Below, one piece after another: positions 1 to 5,391 of a stretch of 5,406 nt of DNA. Position numbers and translations under genes: made by a program. The first letter of the stretch is position 1. Every line of letters begins with the position of its first letter. Source of the DNA: CAYZQE01 sp964480635 (GTDB lineage: Bacteria; Pseudomonadota; Gammaproteobacteria; GCA-001735895); assembly GCA_964480635.1 (NCBI GenBank), contig CAYZQE010000121.1:1-5406 (forward strand), read 5' to 3'. The notes under the pieces were generated by a model that had not been told where the DNA came from, did no database searches, and was given only the letters and a program-made list of their open reading frames with translations.

Positions 1-236
1 TAGATTGCGACGGCATTGCTGTCGTGTTGGTTGCTTTTTTCTCGTTTTAGGGTGAGCTCTTGTTTGGGTTGAATTTGACTAAAGAGCTCTTCGCCCTGAT
101 AAAATTGCAACCCTGCCACTGGTGTATTTAGCAAGAGTAAGTTTCGGGGCTGCGGCTTTTGTTTTGCTTGCACCAATGAAAACTGTGTTCCTGCGAATAG
201 AGCTATGCACGCTTGAATTAAATGTCTTCTGTTCAT
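1..236 (-). CDS. Exported HIRAN-domain protein, N-terminal part (cut by window edge)
   Basis: Translating the minus strand from the ATG at 236 gives 78 complete codons that stay open to base 1, so the C-terminus lies outside the window. Residues 1-24 look like an export signal: an Asn-Arg-Arg start (MNRRHLIQ), a hydrophobic stretch, and Val-Gln-Ala before Lys25. The twin Arg pair makes Tat export possible, although Sec fits too. Residues 32-78 match the HIRAN domain: an NLLLL strand, then PVAGLQFYQG (39-48), then LTLKRE (61-66) and NQHDSNAVAI (69-78), which corresponds to the family pattern 'VAG.Q.Y.G ... L.REP.N..D..AV.V'. In HLTF/Rad5-type helicases this domain binds DNA ends; the role of small exported bacterial versions is not known to me. 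An in-frame TAA two codons upstream of ATG 236 rules out a longer N-terminus. No strong Shine-Dalgarno is visible. It lies 109 bp downstream of the nitroreductase on the same strand and could be co-transcribed with it. Confidence 0.72.
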   Translation of the reverse strand, partial: MNRRHLIQACIALFAGTQFSLVQAKQKPQPRNLLLLNTPVAGLQFYQGEELFSQIQPKQELTLKREKSNQHDSNAVAI

Positions 237-270
237 CGTTTATTTACCATCCATTTTAAAGTTTTCTCCC

Positions 271-306
271 TGAGCTTACTCTTATTGGTAGCTCACTAGA
301 TGAGCC
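271..306. repeat. Three-arm inverted-repeat cluster upstream of the HIRAN gene
   Basis: TGAGCT at 271-276 is the exact reverse complement of AGCTCA at 290-295, which in turn pairs with TGAGC at 301-305. The middle arm can therefore form either of two mutually exclusive hairpins, with loops of 13 or 5 nt. The second can be extended by T-A and G-C pairs beyond a mismatch. The cluster lies in the only non-coding stretch before the HIRAN gene start, 35-70 bp upstream of its ATG. It may be an operator or a leader structure, or chance in a short AT-rich gap. No T-tract follows it on the minus strand, so it is not a classical terminator for the nitroreductase transcript. Confidence 0.35.
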
Positions 307-345
307 ACATTCAATTTATTTTAGTTTTTTTGCAAGAACTGGTTT

Positions 346-936
346 TTAAATAGCCGTATCCAACCTCAAAACCTCATTCCATTCACTGGTAATAGTCGTA
401 GCATCTGCACGAGTGGCTCCTTCAACATCATCAGCCACCGAGCCTACATACAAAAACCCTGTGATTTGTTCGTTAAAATCTAAGCCTAGTGCTTCTTTAA
501 CAGATTCATCATAGGCGTTATCACCTGTTAGCCAACACGCGCCAAAACCTAAAGCATGGCACGCTTGCATAATGTTTTGAGCGGCACAGCCCGCACTGAG
601 TTGCTGTTCTATCTTTGGGATTTTAAGGTTCTCGGTTAGCTGACAAACAACAACAATAATCAATGGTGAGCGTAAAGGCTTGCTATATTGTTTTTTAAAG
701 TAAGCATCACCCGCATTGGGGTCACGCTGTCTAATTGCTTGCTCAAATACTTGGGCTAATTGCAAACGCGCATCATTTTGAATGGTTAAAAAACGAAATG
801 GCTGCAAACCGCCATGGTCTGGTACGCTCATAGCCGCTTGTAATATCTGCTTAAGTTGTGTTTTATCTGGTGCAGGGTCAACTAATAATTTAGCAGGAAT
901 TGAACTCCTAGAGTTTAAACTATCTAAAGCTTCCAT
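346..936 (-). CDS. ydjA: YdjA-like FMN-dependent nitroreductase family protein
   Basis: This is a 196-aa cytoplasmic flavoprotein of the nitroreductase superfamily, close in pattern to E. coli YdjA (183 aa), a small FMN oxidoreductase whose physiological substrate is unsettled. Shared landmarks: the MEALDSLNSRSS start (residues 1-12, with Arg10-Ser11 at the FMN-phosphate position of the family), DPAPDKTQLKQIL (20-32), PDHGGLQPFRF (39-49), SPLIIVVV (90-97), ENLKIPKIEQQLSAGCAAQN (102-121), GFGACWLTG (130-138), and GFLYVGS (160-166) near the C-terminus. Members typically work as homodimers using NAD(P)H. The start is supported by alignment of the N-terminus with YdjA (MDAL), although no Shine-Dalgarno is visible (ACGATTAT before the ATG). 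The gene is divergent from the DUF255 gene across only 36 bp, and its likely promoter lies partly inside that gene. The family call is secure; the substrate is unknown. There is no sign of truncation. Confidence 0.9.
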   Translation of the reverse strand: MEALDSLNSRSSIPAKLLVDPAPDKTQLKQILQAAMSVPDHGGLQPFRFLTIQNDARLQLAQVFEQAIRQRDPNAGDAYFKKQYSKPLRSPLIIVVVCQLTENLKIPKIEQQLSAGCAAQNIMQACHALGFGACWLTGDNAYDESVKEALGLDFNEQITGFLYVGSVADDVEGATRADATTITSEWNEVLRLDTAI

Positions 937-941
937 ATAAT
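914..941 (+). promoter_or_regulatory. Predicted sigma70 promoter of the DUF255 gene
   Basis: A perfect TATAAT at 936-941 is preceded, after a 16-bp spacer, by TTTAAA at 914-919 (4 of 6 matches to TTGACA). Transcription would start near 948, giving a leader of about 25 nt before the ATG at 973. The -35 and spacer lie inside the nitroreductase reading frame, and the -10 overlaps that gene's start codon (934-936). This is a sequence match only, in AT-rich DNA. Confidence 0.5.
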
Positions 942-957
942 CGTATTTTTAATGTGT

Positions 958-963
958 AAAGGA
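958..963 (+). promoter_or_regulatory. Ribosome-binding site that fixes the DUF255 start at 973
   Basis: AAAGGA lies 9 nt before the ATG at 973. An in-frame ATG at 952 would place this site inside the coding region and prepend MCKGQII to a typical signal peptide. The later ATG, which gives MKLHKQ followed by a hydrophobic core, is therefore the better start. Confidence 0.75.
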
Positions 964-966
964 CAA

Positions 967-996
967 ATTATAATGAAATTACATAAACAGTTTCTA
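967..996 (-). promoter_or_regulatory. Predicted sigma70 promoter of the nitroreductase gene
   Basis: On the minus strand a perfect TATAAT occupies 972-967, with TAGAAA at 996-991 as a -35 (4 of 6 matches) across an 18-bp spacer. Transcription would begin near 960, giving a leader of about 24 nt before the nitroreductase ATG at 936. The -10 directly abuts the DUF255 start codon and the -35 lies within its signal-peptide codons. A TTTACA hexamer at 960-955 was also considered as a -35, but its -10 would fall at or beyond the start codon. Confidence 0.42.
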
Positions 997-2787
997 ACCT
1001 TTTTTCAAATCTTTTTGTTATTAGCTGTCAGCCAATCACTCCAAGCCTCCGCTCTTGAAAACCACCCATCACCCTATTTAAGAATGCACCAAACAGACCC
1101 CGTTAAATGGCAAACTTGGGGGCCAAAAGTTTTGCAACAAGCTAAAGCCGAAAACAAACTCATTTTTATTTCAATTGGCTATTTTTCATGTCATTGGTGT
1201 CATGTCATGCAAAAAGAAAGTTATTCTCAGACTGATATTGGAGAGATTTTAAACCAACATTTTATCCCCGTAAAAGTAGACCGTGAATTACGTCCCGAGC
1301 TTGATCGTCGCATGATTCAGTTTGTAGAATCAGTGAGGGGGCAATCAGGTTGGCCTTTAAATGTCTTTATTACGCCCGATGGTTACCCCATTACTGGCTT
1401 TACCTATTTACCAAGAAATGATTTTAAAAATGTATTGGAAGGCCTTAGCACACAATGGTCTAACGACTATAAAGAACTATCCGTTGTTGCCAAAGATTAT
1501 TTTTTAGACAGTGAAAAATCAGAAAAAAAATCATCCCTTTTAAGCTTGCCTGACGAGCATTTTAGTAAAGTCGTCGATGCTTTTGTCTCACAAGCTATGT
1601 TGATTGGCGATGATCTACAAGGTGGTTTTGGTACTACCAATAAATTCCCTTCTTATCCGCACATTAGTTCATTATTAAAAGCCATTCAATCTAACCCCGA
1701 TATTGACCCTGACGTTATTGAATTTTTTCATCTAACACTAGACGCTATGGCAACAAAGCACATGATGGATCATGTTGGTTTTGGGTTTTATCGCTATGTG
1801 GTAGACCCAGACTGGCAAACACCACATTTTGAAAAAATGCTGTATGACAATGCTCAACTCGCCAGTTTATATTTTGATGCACACACATTATCGCCTGACA
1901 AAGGCTATGCCGACATCGCTTTGCGCACCTTGCAATTTATGAACGAATTTATGGCTAATGGCCAAGGTGGCTTTAATGCAAGTTTGTCTGCCGTTGACAT
2001 TCATAACATAGAGGGAGGTGCCTACTATTACGATGCTATCGAATTCAAAAAGGCATTATTGCCTGATGATTACGCGGCCATTAAAGCAGCTTGGGTTTTT
2101 AGGGATGAAGAAACACTTATTCAAACCCAGCCTCTGATGGGACTTGGTGCAAGCCTTGACAGTGCAGTACAAATGGCTCGTATTCATCATGCTATAAAAG
2201 CCATACCAAAAGACCCGATGCCTATTGATACTAAAGCATTGGCTAGTTGGAATGCATTGACTCTAAAGGCATGGGTTAGGGCTAGTGAACACACGAAAAA
2301 TAAAGATATTCAGCAACAAACAAAAGAAATTTATTCTTATTTGATTCAAAACTTTATTGCCAATGGAACGGTCATTAAATTTGCCGGGCAGCGCGATGCC
2401 GCTGAAACCACTTTAGAAGATTATGCACAACTGGCTCATGCCATTCAGCTATACGCCAATTATAGCCATGATGAACAGGCTGCAAAATTTGCTAAAACCT
2501 TAACCGAGTTAGCCTTTAAAAAATATTACAAAAATAAGCATTGGCTCAGAAATGTCGAAAGCTTAATCCCTGGTGACAAAGGTGAATTAGTGATTCAAGA
2601 TGCCGTTTTTGAGTCTCCCGTTACGCTGCTATTAGAGACTGTATTTTTGATGAAAAACCCTGACCCCGAAATAAAAACATTGGCAATCGAATTGCTACGC
2701 AGGCTTACGCCTGATATTTTGGATGCACCCTATTTTTACAGCTCTTTAATTATGTTGCGGCAGCAGCACTTAAGCATAAAAAACTAA
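973..2787 (+). CDS. Exported DUF255 protein: thioredoxin-like domain plus (alpha/alpha)6-barrel (YyaL/SPATA20 family)
   Basis: The chosen start gives 604 aa. Residues 1-27 form a Sec signal peptide (Lys-rich start, core FLTFFQIFLLLAV, Ala25-Ser-Ala27 before the cut), so the mature protein should be periplasmic. It then follows the DUF255/YyaL/SPATA20 pattern: HPSPYLRMHQTDPVKWQTW (31-49), IGYFSCHWCHVM (68-79) with the CxxC pair Cys73/Cys76, VKVDRELRPELD (100-111), SGWPLNVFITPDG (125-137), GGFGTTNKFPSYPH (217-230), DHVGFGFYRYV (266-276), WQTPHFEKMLYDNAQ (281-295), and ALASWNALTLKAW (422-434). The N-terminal part is a thioredoxin-like fold and the rest an alpha-helical barrel resembling sugar 2-epimerases. 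The biochemical function is unknown; the CHWC motif suggests redox or thiol chemistry. At about 577 mature residues it is shorter than common cytoplasmic members (roughly 650-700), and the usual C-terminal PSGNS-like motif is replaced (QDAVFESPVT, 542-551). It stands alone on the plus strand and ends at a predicted terminator. Confidence 0.88.
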   Translation: MKLHKQFLTFFQIFLLLAVSQSLQASALENHPSPYLRMHQTDPVKWQTWGPKVLQQAKAENKLIFISIGYFSCHWCHVMQKESYSQTDIGEILNQHFIPVKVDRELRPELDRRMIQFVESVRGQSGWPLNVFITPDGYPITGFTYLPRNDFKNVLEGLSTQWSNDYKELSVVAKDYFLDSEKSEKKSSLLSLPDEHFSKVVDAFVSQAMLIGDDLQGGFGTTNKFPSYPHISSLLKAIQSNPDIDPDVIEFFHLTLDAMATKHMMDHVGFGFYRYVVDPDWQTPHFEKMLYDNAQLASLYFDAHTLSPDKGYADIALRTLQFMNEFMANGQGGFNASLSAVDIHNIEGGAYYYDAIEFKKALLPDDYAAIKAAWVFRDEETLIQTQPLMGLGASLDSAVQMARIHHAIKAIPKDPMPIDTKALASWNALTLKAWVRASEHTKNKDIQQQTKEIYSYLIQNFIANGTVIKFAGQRDAAETTLEDYAQLAHAIQLYANYSHDEQAAKFAKTLTELAFKKYYKNKHWLRNVESLIPGDKGELVIQDAVFESPVTLLLETVFLMKNPDPEIKTLAIELLRRLTPDILDAPYFYSSLIMLRQQHLSIKN

Positions 2788-2809
2788 GGTTTGGTCATCT
2801 TTAGTTTTT
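2779..2809. terminator. Bidirectional rho-independent terminator between convergent genes
   Basis: AAAAACTAA (2779-2787) pairs exactly with TTAGTTTTT (2801-2809). A G-T and a G-C pair extend the stem toward a loop of about 9 nt. The arms supply a T-rich tail in either direction, so it can end both the DUF255 transcript (whose stop TAA forms part of the stem) and the oncoming GGDEF-EAL transcript. The stem is AT-rich and hence weak. Confidence 0.6.
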
Positions 2810-2837
2810 ACTTCACTCTACTAAATCGAACTAAAGA
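2798..2837. repeat. Second inverted repeat competing with the terminator stem
   Basis: TCTTTAGTT (2798-2806) is the exact reverse complement of AACTAAAGA (2829-2837), which contains the TAG stop of the GGDEF-EAL gene. The left arm overlaps the right arm of the bidirectional terminator, so the two hairpins cannot form together. A further pair, TTACTTC (2808-2814) and GAAGTAA (2836-2842), partly overlaps it. Confidence 0.45.
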
Positions 2838-4885
2838 AGTAACTTTTTAAAAGCGTCTGCGGGTATGGCTTTGCTAATATAGTAACCTTGGCCATAGTCA
2901 CACCCTTGTTGTTTTAAATAGTTAAACTGGCTTTTGGTTTCAATGCCTTCTGCCACTACTTGAATGTTTAAGCTATGAGCCATGGCTATGGTCGCATTTG
3001 CTAATTCTTTATCTCGCTCATCAATGTCTAAATCGGCTATAAAACTACGGTCTATCTTTAGCCTTGTAAAAGGGTATTGTCGCAAATAACTCAGCGATGA
3101 ATAACCTGTTCCAAAATCATCCATCGACAAAACAACCTTTAATGAGGTGAGCTGCTTAAATAAGTCGATTACAACCGTGGTATCCTTAAACAAAACACCT
3201 TCCGTAATTTCAATTTCTAGCGCATTTCCATCTAGTTGATGTTGGTCTAAAGTCATTTCAACATCATGAACTAAGTTATTAGATCGAAATTGCTGTGGTG
3301 AAAAGTTAACAGCAACAGAAAAACTAGGGCTGCCATTTTTACGAACTGTTGCAGCAAATTGCATGGATTGCTCAAGCACAAATTGACCGATATCATAAAT
3401 CAAACTACTTTGCTCAACGATGGGGATAAACTCACTGGGCGAAACACTTCCTAGGTTTTTATTCTTCCAGCGTATCAACGCCTCCGCTGAGTTTATTTTA
3501 CCCGTTTTAAAGTTTAACTTGGGTTGAAACAACACTTCAAATTCACCACGCTCTAGTGAGCCGACTAAATTCTCTTCAATTTCTAAACGGCGCTCCATTG
3601 CTTGGTTTAATTCATCGGTATAATAGGAATAAATATTTCGCCCTGAATTTTTTGCATTGTACATAGCAGAATCTGCTGTTTTTAGTAGCGCTTCTGGGCT
3701 ATCACCATCATTAGGGTAAAACGAAATGCCAATGCTAGCACTGACTAAAAGGTCTCGTCCTTCAAGGCGAAATGCATTGCTCAATTGAGTCAATATTTTA
3801 TTAGTGACCGCTTGAATATTCAATATATCGGCGCCACGCTCAATAATAACAATAAATTCATCCCCGCCTAATCGCCCAACACTATCTTCTTCACGGATCA
3901 GGCCCGTTAATCGTTTACTAACTTCAATTAATAGCTTGTCACCTGTATCGTGCCCAAGGCTATCATTGACCTTTTTAAAGTCATCTAAGTCTAAAAACAA
4001 TACCGCTATAACATCTTTATTTCGTCGTGCTTTTTTAATTAACACTTGTAATCGGTCTAAAATAAGCTGTCGATTGGGCAAGCCCGTTAAGGTGTCATGA
4101 AAGGCTTGATGAATGATTTTTTTCTCTATTTTTTCGCGCTCTATAATCTCAAGGCTTAGCGATTGGTTTGATAAGGTCAGTTGCTGAGTCCGTTCAAACA
4201 CTTTTTTGTCGAGCGATGCCGCTAGTTGCTTTAAATCTCTTGATTGAATATCTAAGGCTGCGGATAACCTAGATTTTTTATGTAATTGATAAATAAACAA
4301 TAGGAAAATACCAACGATCATAAAACCACTAAACACTAAGGTATAAAAAATGCTATTTCGTAATTGAGTTTTATGCCCAATACGCTTTTCATTGTTTTTT
4401 CTAAGCAATAAATCGGTATCTAAACGCATCTGGCTTAATAACTCTGCTTGTTTTTTTAATACTAAAATTATCTTATTTCGCTTATCAAAGTCCCCAGCTT
4501 TCAAACCCTCTAAAGCTTTTTCTATACCTGATAATTCTATAATAAACGTTTTTATAATAGGTTTGATATTTGAAATAGTGATAAGAGCCGTCGCCTCTTT
4601 TGATTCAATAATCAATGGCAAGCGGCTCCAATACACTTCAAAGCGCAGCATCATGTCATTATGTTTTACCTTATCAATCTCATAAACAAAATGAGTGATG
4701 GCACGGCGAAACAGAAGGTTTTCATTATAAGGCTCGTAAATAACTCGAAAATTAGCGGTGTTTTCACGCGAAACAATAGCCTCTTTATCAAATTCTGCAT
4801 CTAAGCTTTGAATAATGTAATAAAACAATAAGCTAATGAAGAATACAACGCCGAGTGTCAGCACATTGACTGAGGGCTTTTTCAT
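2831..4885 (-). CDS. Inner-membrane GGDEF-EAL protein (dual diguanylate cyclase/phosphodiesterase), DcpA-like
   Basis: This 684-aa protein makes and/or degrades c-di-GMP. A first membrane segment (about 8-28), a predicted periplasmic region (29-177) and a second membrane segment (about 178-200) are followed by a charged, probably coiled-coil linker (201-258). The GGDEF domain (about 260-420) has DTLTGLPNR (264-272), FLDLDDFKKVND (297-308), an RxxD inhibitory site (Arg331-Asp334) five residues before the signature, and an intact GGDEF at 340-344. The EAL domain (about 436-684) has EAL at 468-470, Asn527, Glu559, Asp589-Asp590, Lys610, Glu646 and Gln666. These match the metal- and substrate-binding residues of active phosphodiesterases, so both activities look possible. 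Its start shares one base with the stop of the upstream PruR-like gene (TAATG) and lacks a clear Shine-Dalgarno, which suggests translational coupling. By analogy with A. tumefaciens PruR-DcpA, the upstream periplasmic protein probably sets which activity dominates; that link is inferred. The periplasmic region matches no domain I recognise. Confidence 0.93.
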   Translation of the reverse strand: MKKPSVNVLTLGVVFFISLLFYYIIQSLDAEFDKEAIVSRENTANFRVIYEPYNENLLFRRAITHFVYEIDKVKHNDMMLRFEVYWSRLPLIIESKEATALITISNIKPIIKTFIIELSGIEKALEGLKAGDFDKRNKIILVLKKQAELLSQMRLDTDLLLRKNNEKRIGHKTQLRNSIFYTLVFSGFMIVGIFLLFIYQLHKKSRLSAALDIQSRDLKQLAASLDKKVFERTQQLTLSNQSLSLEIIEREKIEKKIIHQAFHDTLTGLPNRQLILDRLQVLIKKARRNKDVIAVLFLDLDDFKKVNDSLGHDTGDKLLIEVSKRLTGLIREEDSVGRLGGDEFIVIIERGADILNIQAVTNKILTQLSNAFRLEGRDLLVSASIGISFYPNDGDSPEALLKTADSAMYNAKNSGRNIYSYYTDELNQAMERRLEIEENLVGSLERGEFEVLFQPKLNFKTGKINSAEALIRWKNKNLGSVSPSEFIPIVEQSSLIYDIGQFVLEQSMQFAATVRKNGSPSFSVAVNFSPQQFRSNNLVHDVEMTLDQHQLDGNALEIEITEGVLFKDTTVVIDLFKQLTSLKVVLSMDDFGTGYSSLSYLRQYPFTRLKIDRSFIADLDIDERDKELANATIAMAHSLNIQVVAEGIETKSQFNYLKQQGCDYGQGYYISKAIPADAFKKLLL

Positions 4886-5355
4886 TATTTAAGTTCGATA
4901 CGCTTCAACTGCCAAATCCATCGGTTATTAATATGAGGCAAATTTAACTCGGGGTTATCACTAAGCGGATAAATAATCCATAACGGTCCTTTATTGCGTA
5001 TTTTCATGTAATTCCCATTATGTTTATACGCAATTAACACTGAATATTTTGATAGATCAGAGAGTGGAATATCGACAGAATAATCATTGATGGCAAAGGC
5101 CTTCAATGAGCTTGTCTTTATCTGATGGTTCTTTATCAAGGTACTTAACAAAACACCTTCAAAGGTTTGCATGCCTTCTGTCCAGTGCGTTGTTGTTTTT
5201 ATCGTGTGATGCGGCAAAGCCTCTAACTGTTTAATAGAAAAATCAGCCGTAACAGTATCGCTGCTAATGGTTAGCACAACAGGCTCTTTTGCATGAGCCG
5301 TTGCCCCTATATTTAAAATAAAAAAAATACACAGCCAAAAAATACGAAGCGTCAT
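4885..5355 (-). CDS. pruR: PruR-like periplasmic pterin-binding protein (degenerate molybdopterin-oxidoreductase fold)
   Basis: This 156-aa protein begins with a Sec signal peptide (hydrophobic stretch 5-18, Ala20-His-Ala22 before the cut), so the mature part of about 134 residues should be periplasmic. The rest follows the small SUOX/molybdopterin-binding-domain pattern: FSIKQLEALP (39-48), TTTHWTEGMQTFEGVLLSTL (54-73), AFAINDYSVDIPLSDL (86-101), then NGNYMKIRNKGPLWIIYPL (113-131), closing with RWIWQLKRIEL (145-155). Its only cysteine is Cys9 in the signal peptide, so the cysteine that ligates molybdenum in sulfite-oxidase-type enzymes is absent and an enzyme role is unlikely. In A. tumefaciens such a protein, PruR, binds a reduced pterin and controls the GGDEF-EAL enzyme DcpA encoded beside it. 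Here the next gene is a GGDEF-EAL protein overlapping by one base, which strongly supports that reading. The ligand is inferred. The start has a good ribosome-binding site 8 nt upstream. Generic pipelines would probably label it a molybdopterin-dependent oxidoreductase. Confidence 0.82.
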   Translation of the reverse strand: MTLRIFWLCIFFILNIGATAHAKEPVVLTISSDTVTADFSIKQLEALPHHTIKTTTHWTEGMQTFEGVLLSTLIKNHQIKTSSLKAFAINDYSVDIPLSDLSKYSVLIAYKHNGNYMKIRNKGPLWIIYPLSDNPELNLPHINNRWIWQLKRIELK

Positions 5356-5363
5356 GAGGTCAT

Positions 5364-5368
5364 TCCTA
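5364..5368 (-). promoter_or_regulatory. Ribosome-binding site of the pruR-like gene
   Basis: On the minus strand TAGGA is followed by 8 nt and then the ATG at 5355. An ATG at 5363-5361 opens a three-codon frame (ATG ACC TCA TGA) overlapping the real start, but it touches the Shine-Dalgarno directly and is unlikely to be used. Confidence 0.65.
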
Positions 5369-5385
5369 AAAAAATTATCACCTTA

Positions 5386-5391
5386 ACTATA
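5386..5391 (-). promoter_or_regulatory. Possible -10 element for the pruR-GGDEF/EAL operon
   Basis: TATAGT on the minus strand (5 of 6 matches to TATAAT) would give a start near 5379 and a leader of about 24 nt. A -35 at normal spacing would fall beyond the window edge and cannot be checked. GATAAT at 5379-5374 is an alternative, with a poor -35. Confidence 0.3.

Noticed and set aside
323..340. Small hairpin (AGTT...AACT) followed by GGTTTTT on the plus strand, as a terminator
   Set aside because: No plus-strand gene precedes it. In the minus orientation, which matters for the nitroreductase transcript, no T-tract follows, and the stem is short and AT-rich.
952..972. Earlier in-frame ATG for the DUF255 gene (adds MCKGQII)
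   Set aside because: The AAAGGA ribosome-binding site lies inside this extension, 9 nt before the ATG at 973, and the extension would spoil a standard signal-peptide start.
4392..4685. Open frame of 97 codons on the plus strand
   Set aside because: It lies wholly inside the GGDEF-EAL gene, antisense to its periplasmic region. It has no ribosome-binding site, and its composition simply mirrors the well-supported gene on the other strand.
4885..5355. Functional molybdenum oxidoreductase subunit (as in YedY/MsrP or sulfite dehydrogenase)
   Set aside because: The protein is only about 134 residues when mature, lacks any cysteine to ligate molybdenum, and has no adjacent YedZ/heme subunit. The neighbour is a GGDEF-EAL regulator instead.
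5353..5363. Three-codon upstream frame ATG ACC TCA TGA overlapping the pruR-like start
   Set aside because: Its ATG directly touches the Shine-Dalgarno with no spacer, so initiation there is improbable; it is most likely chance.
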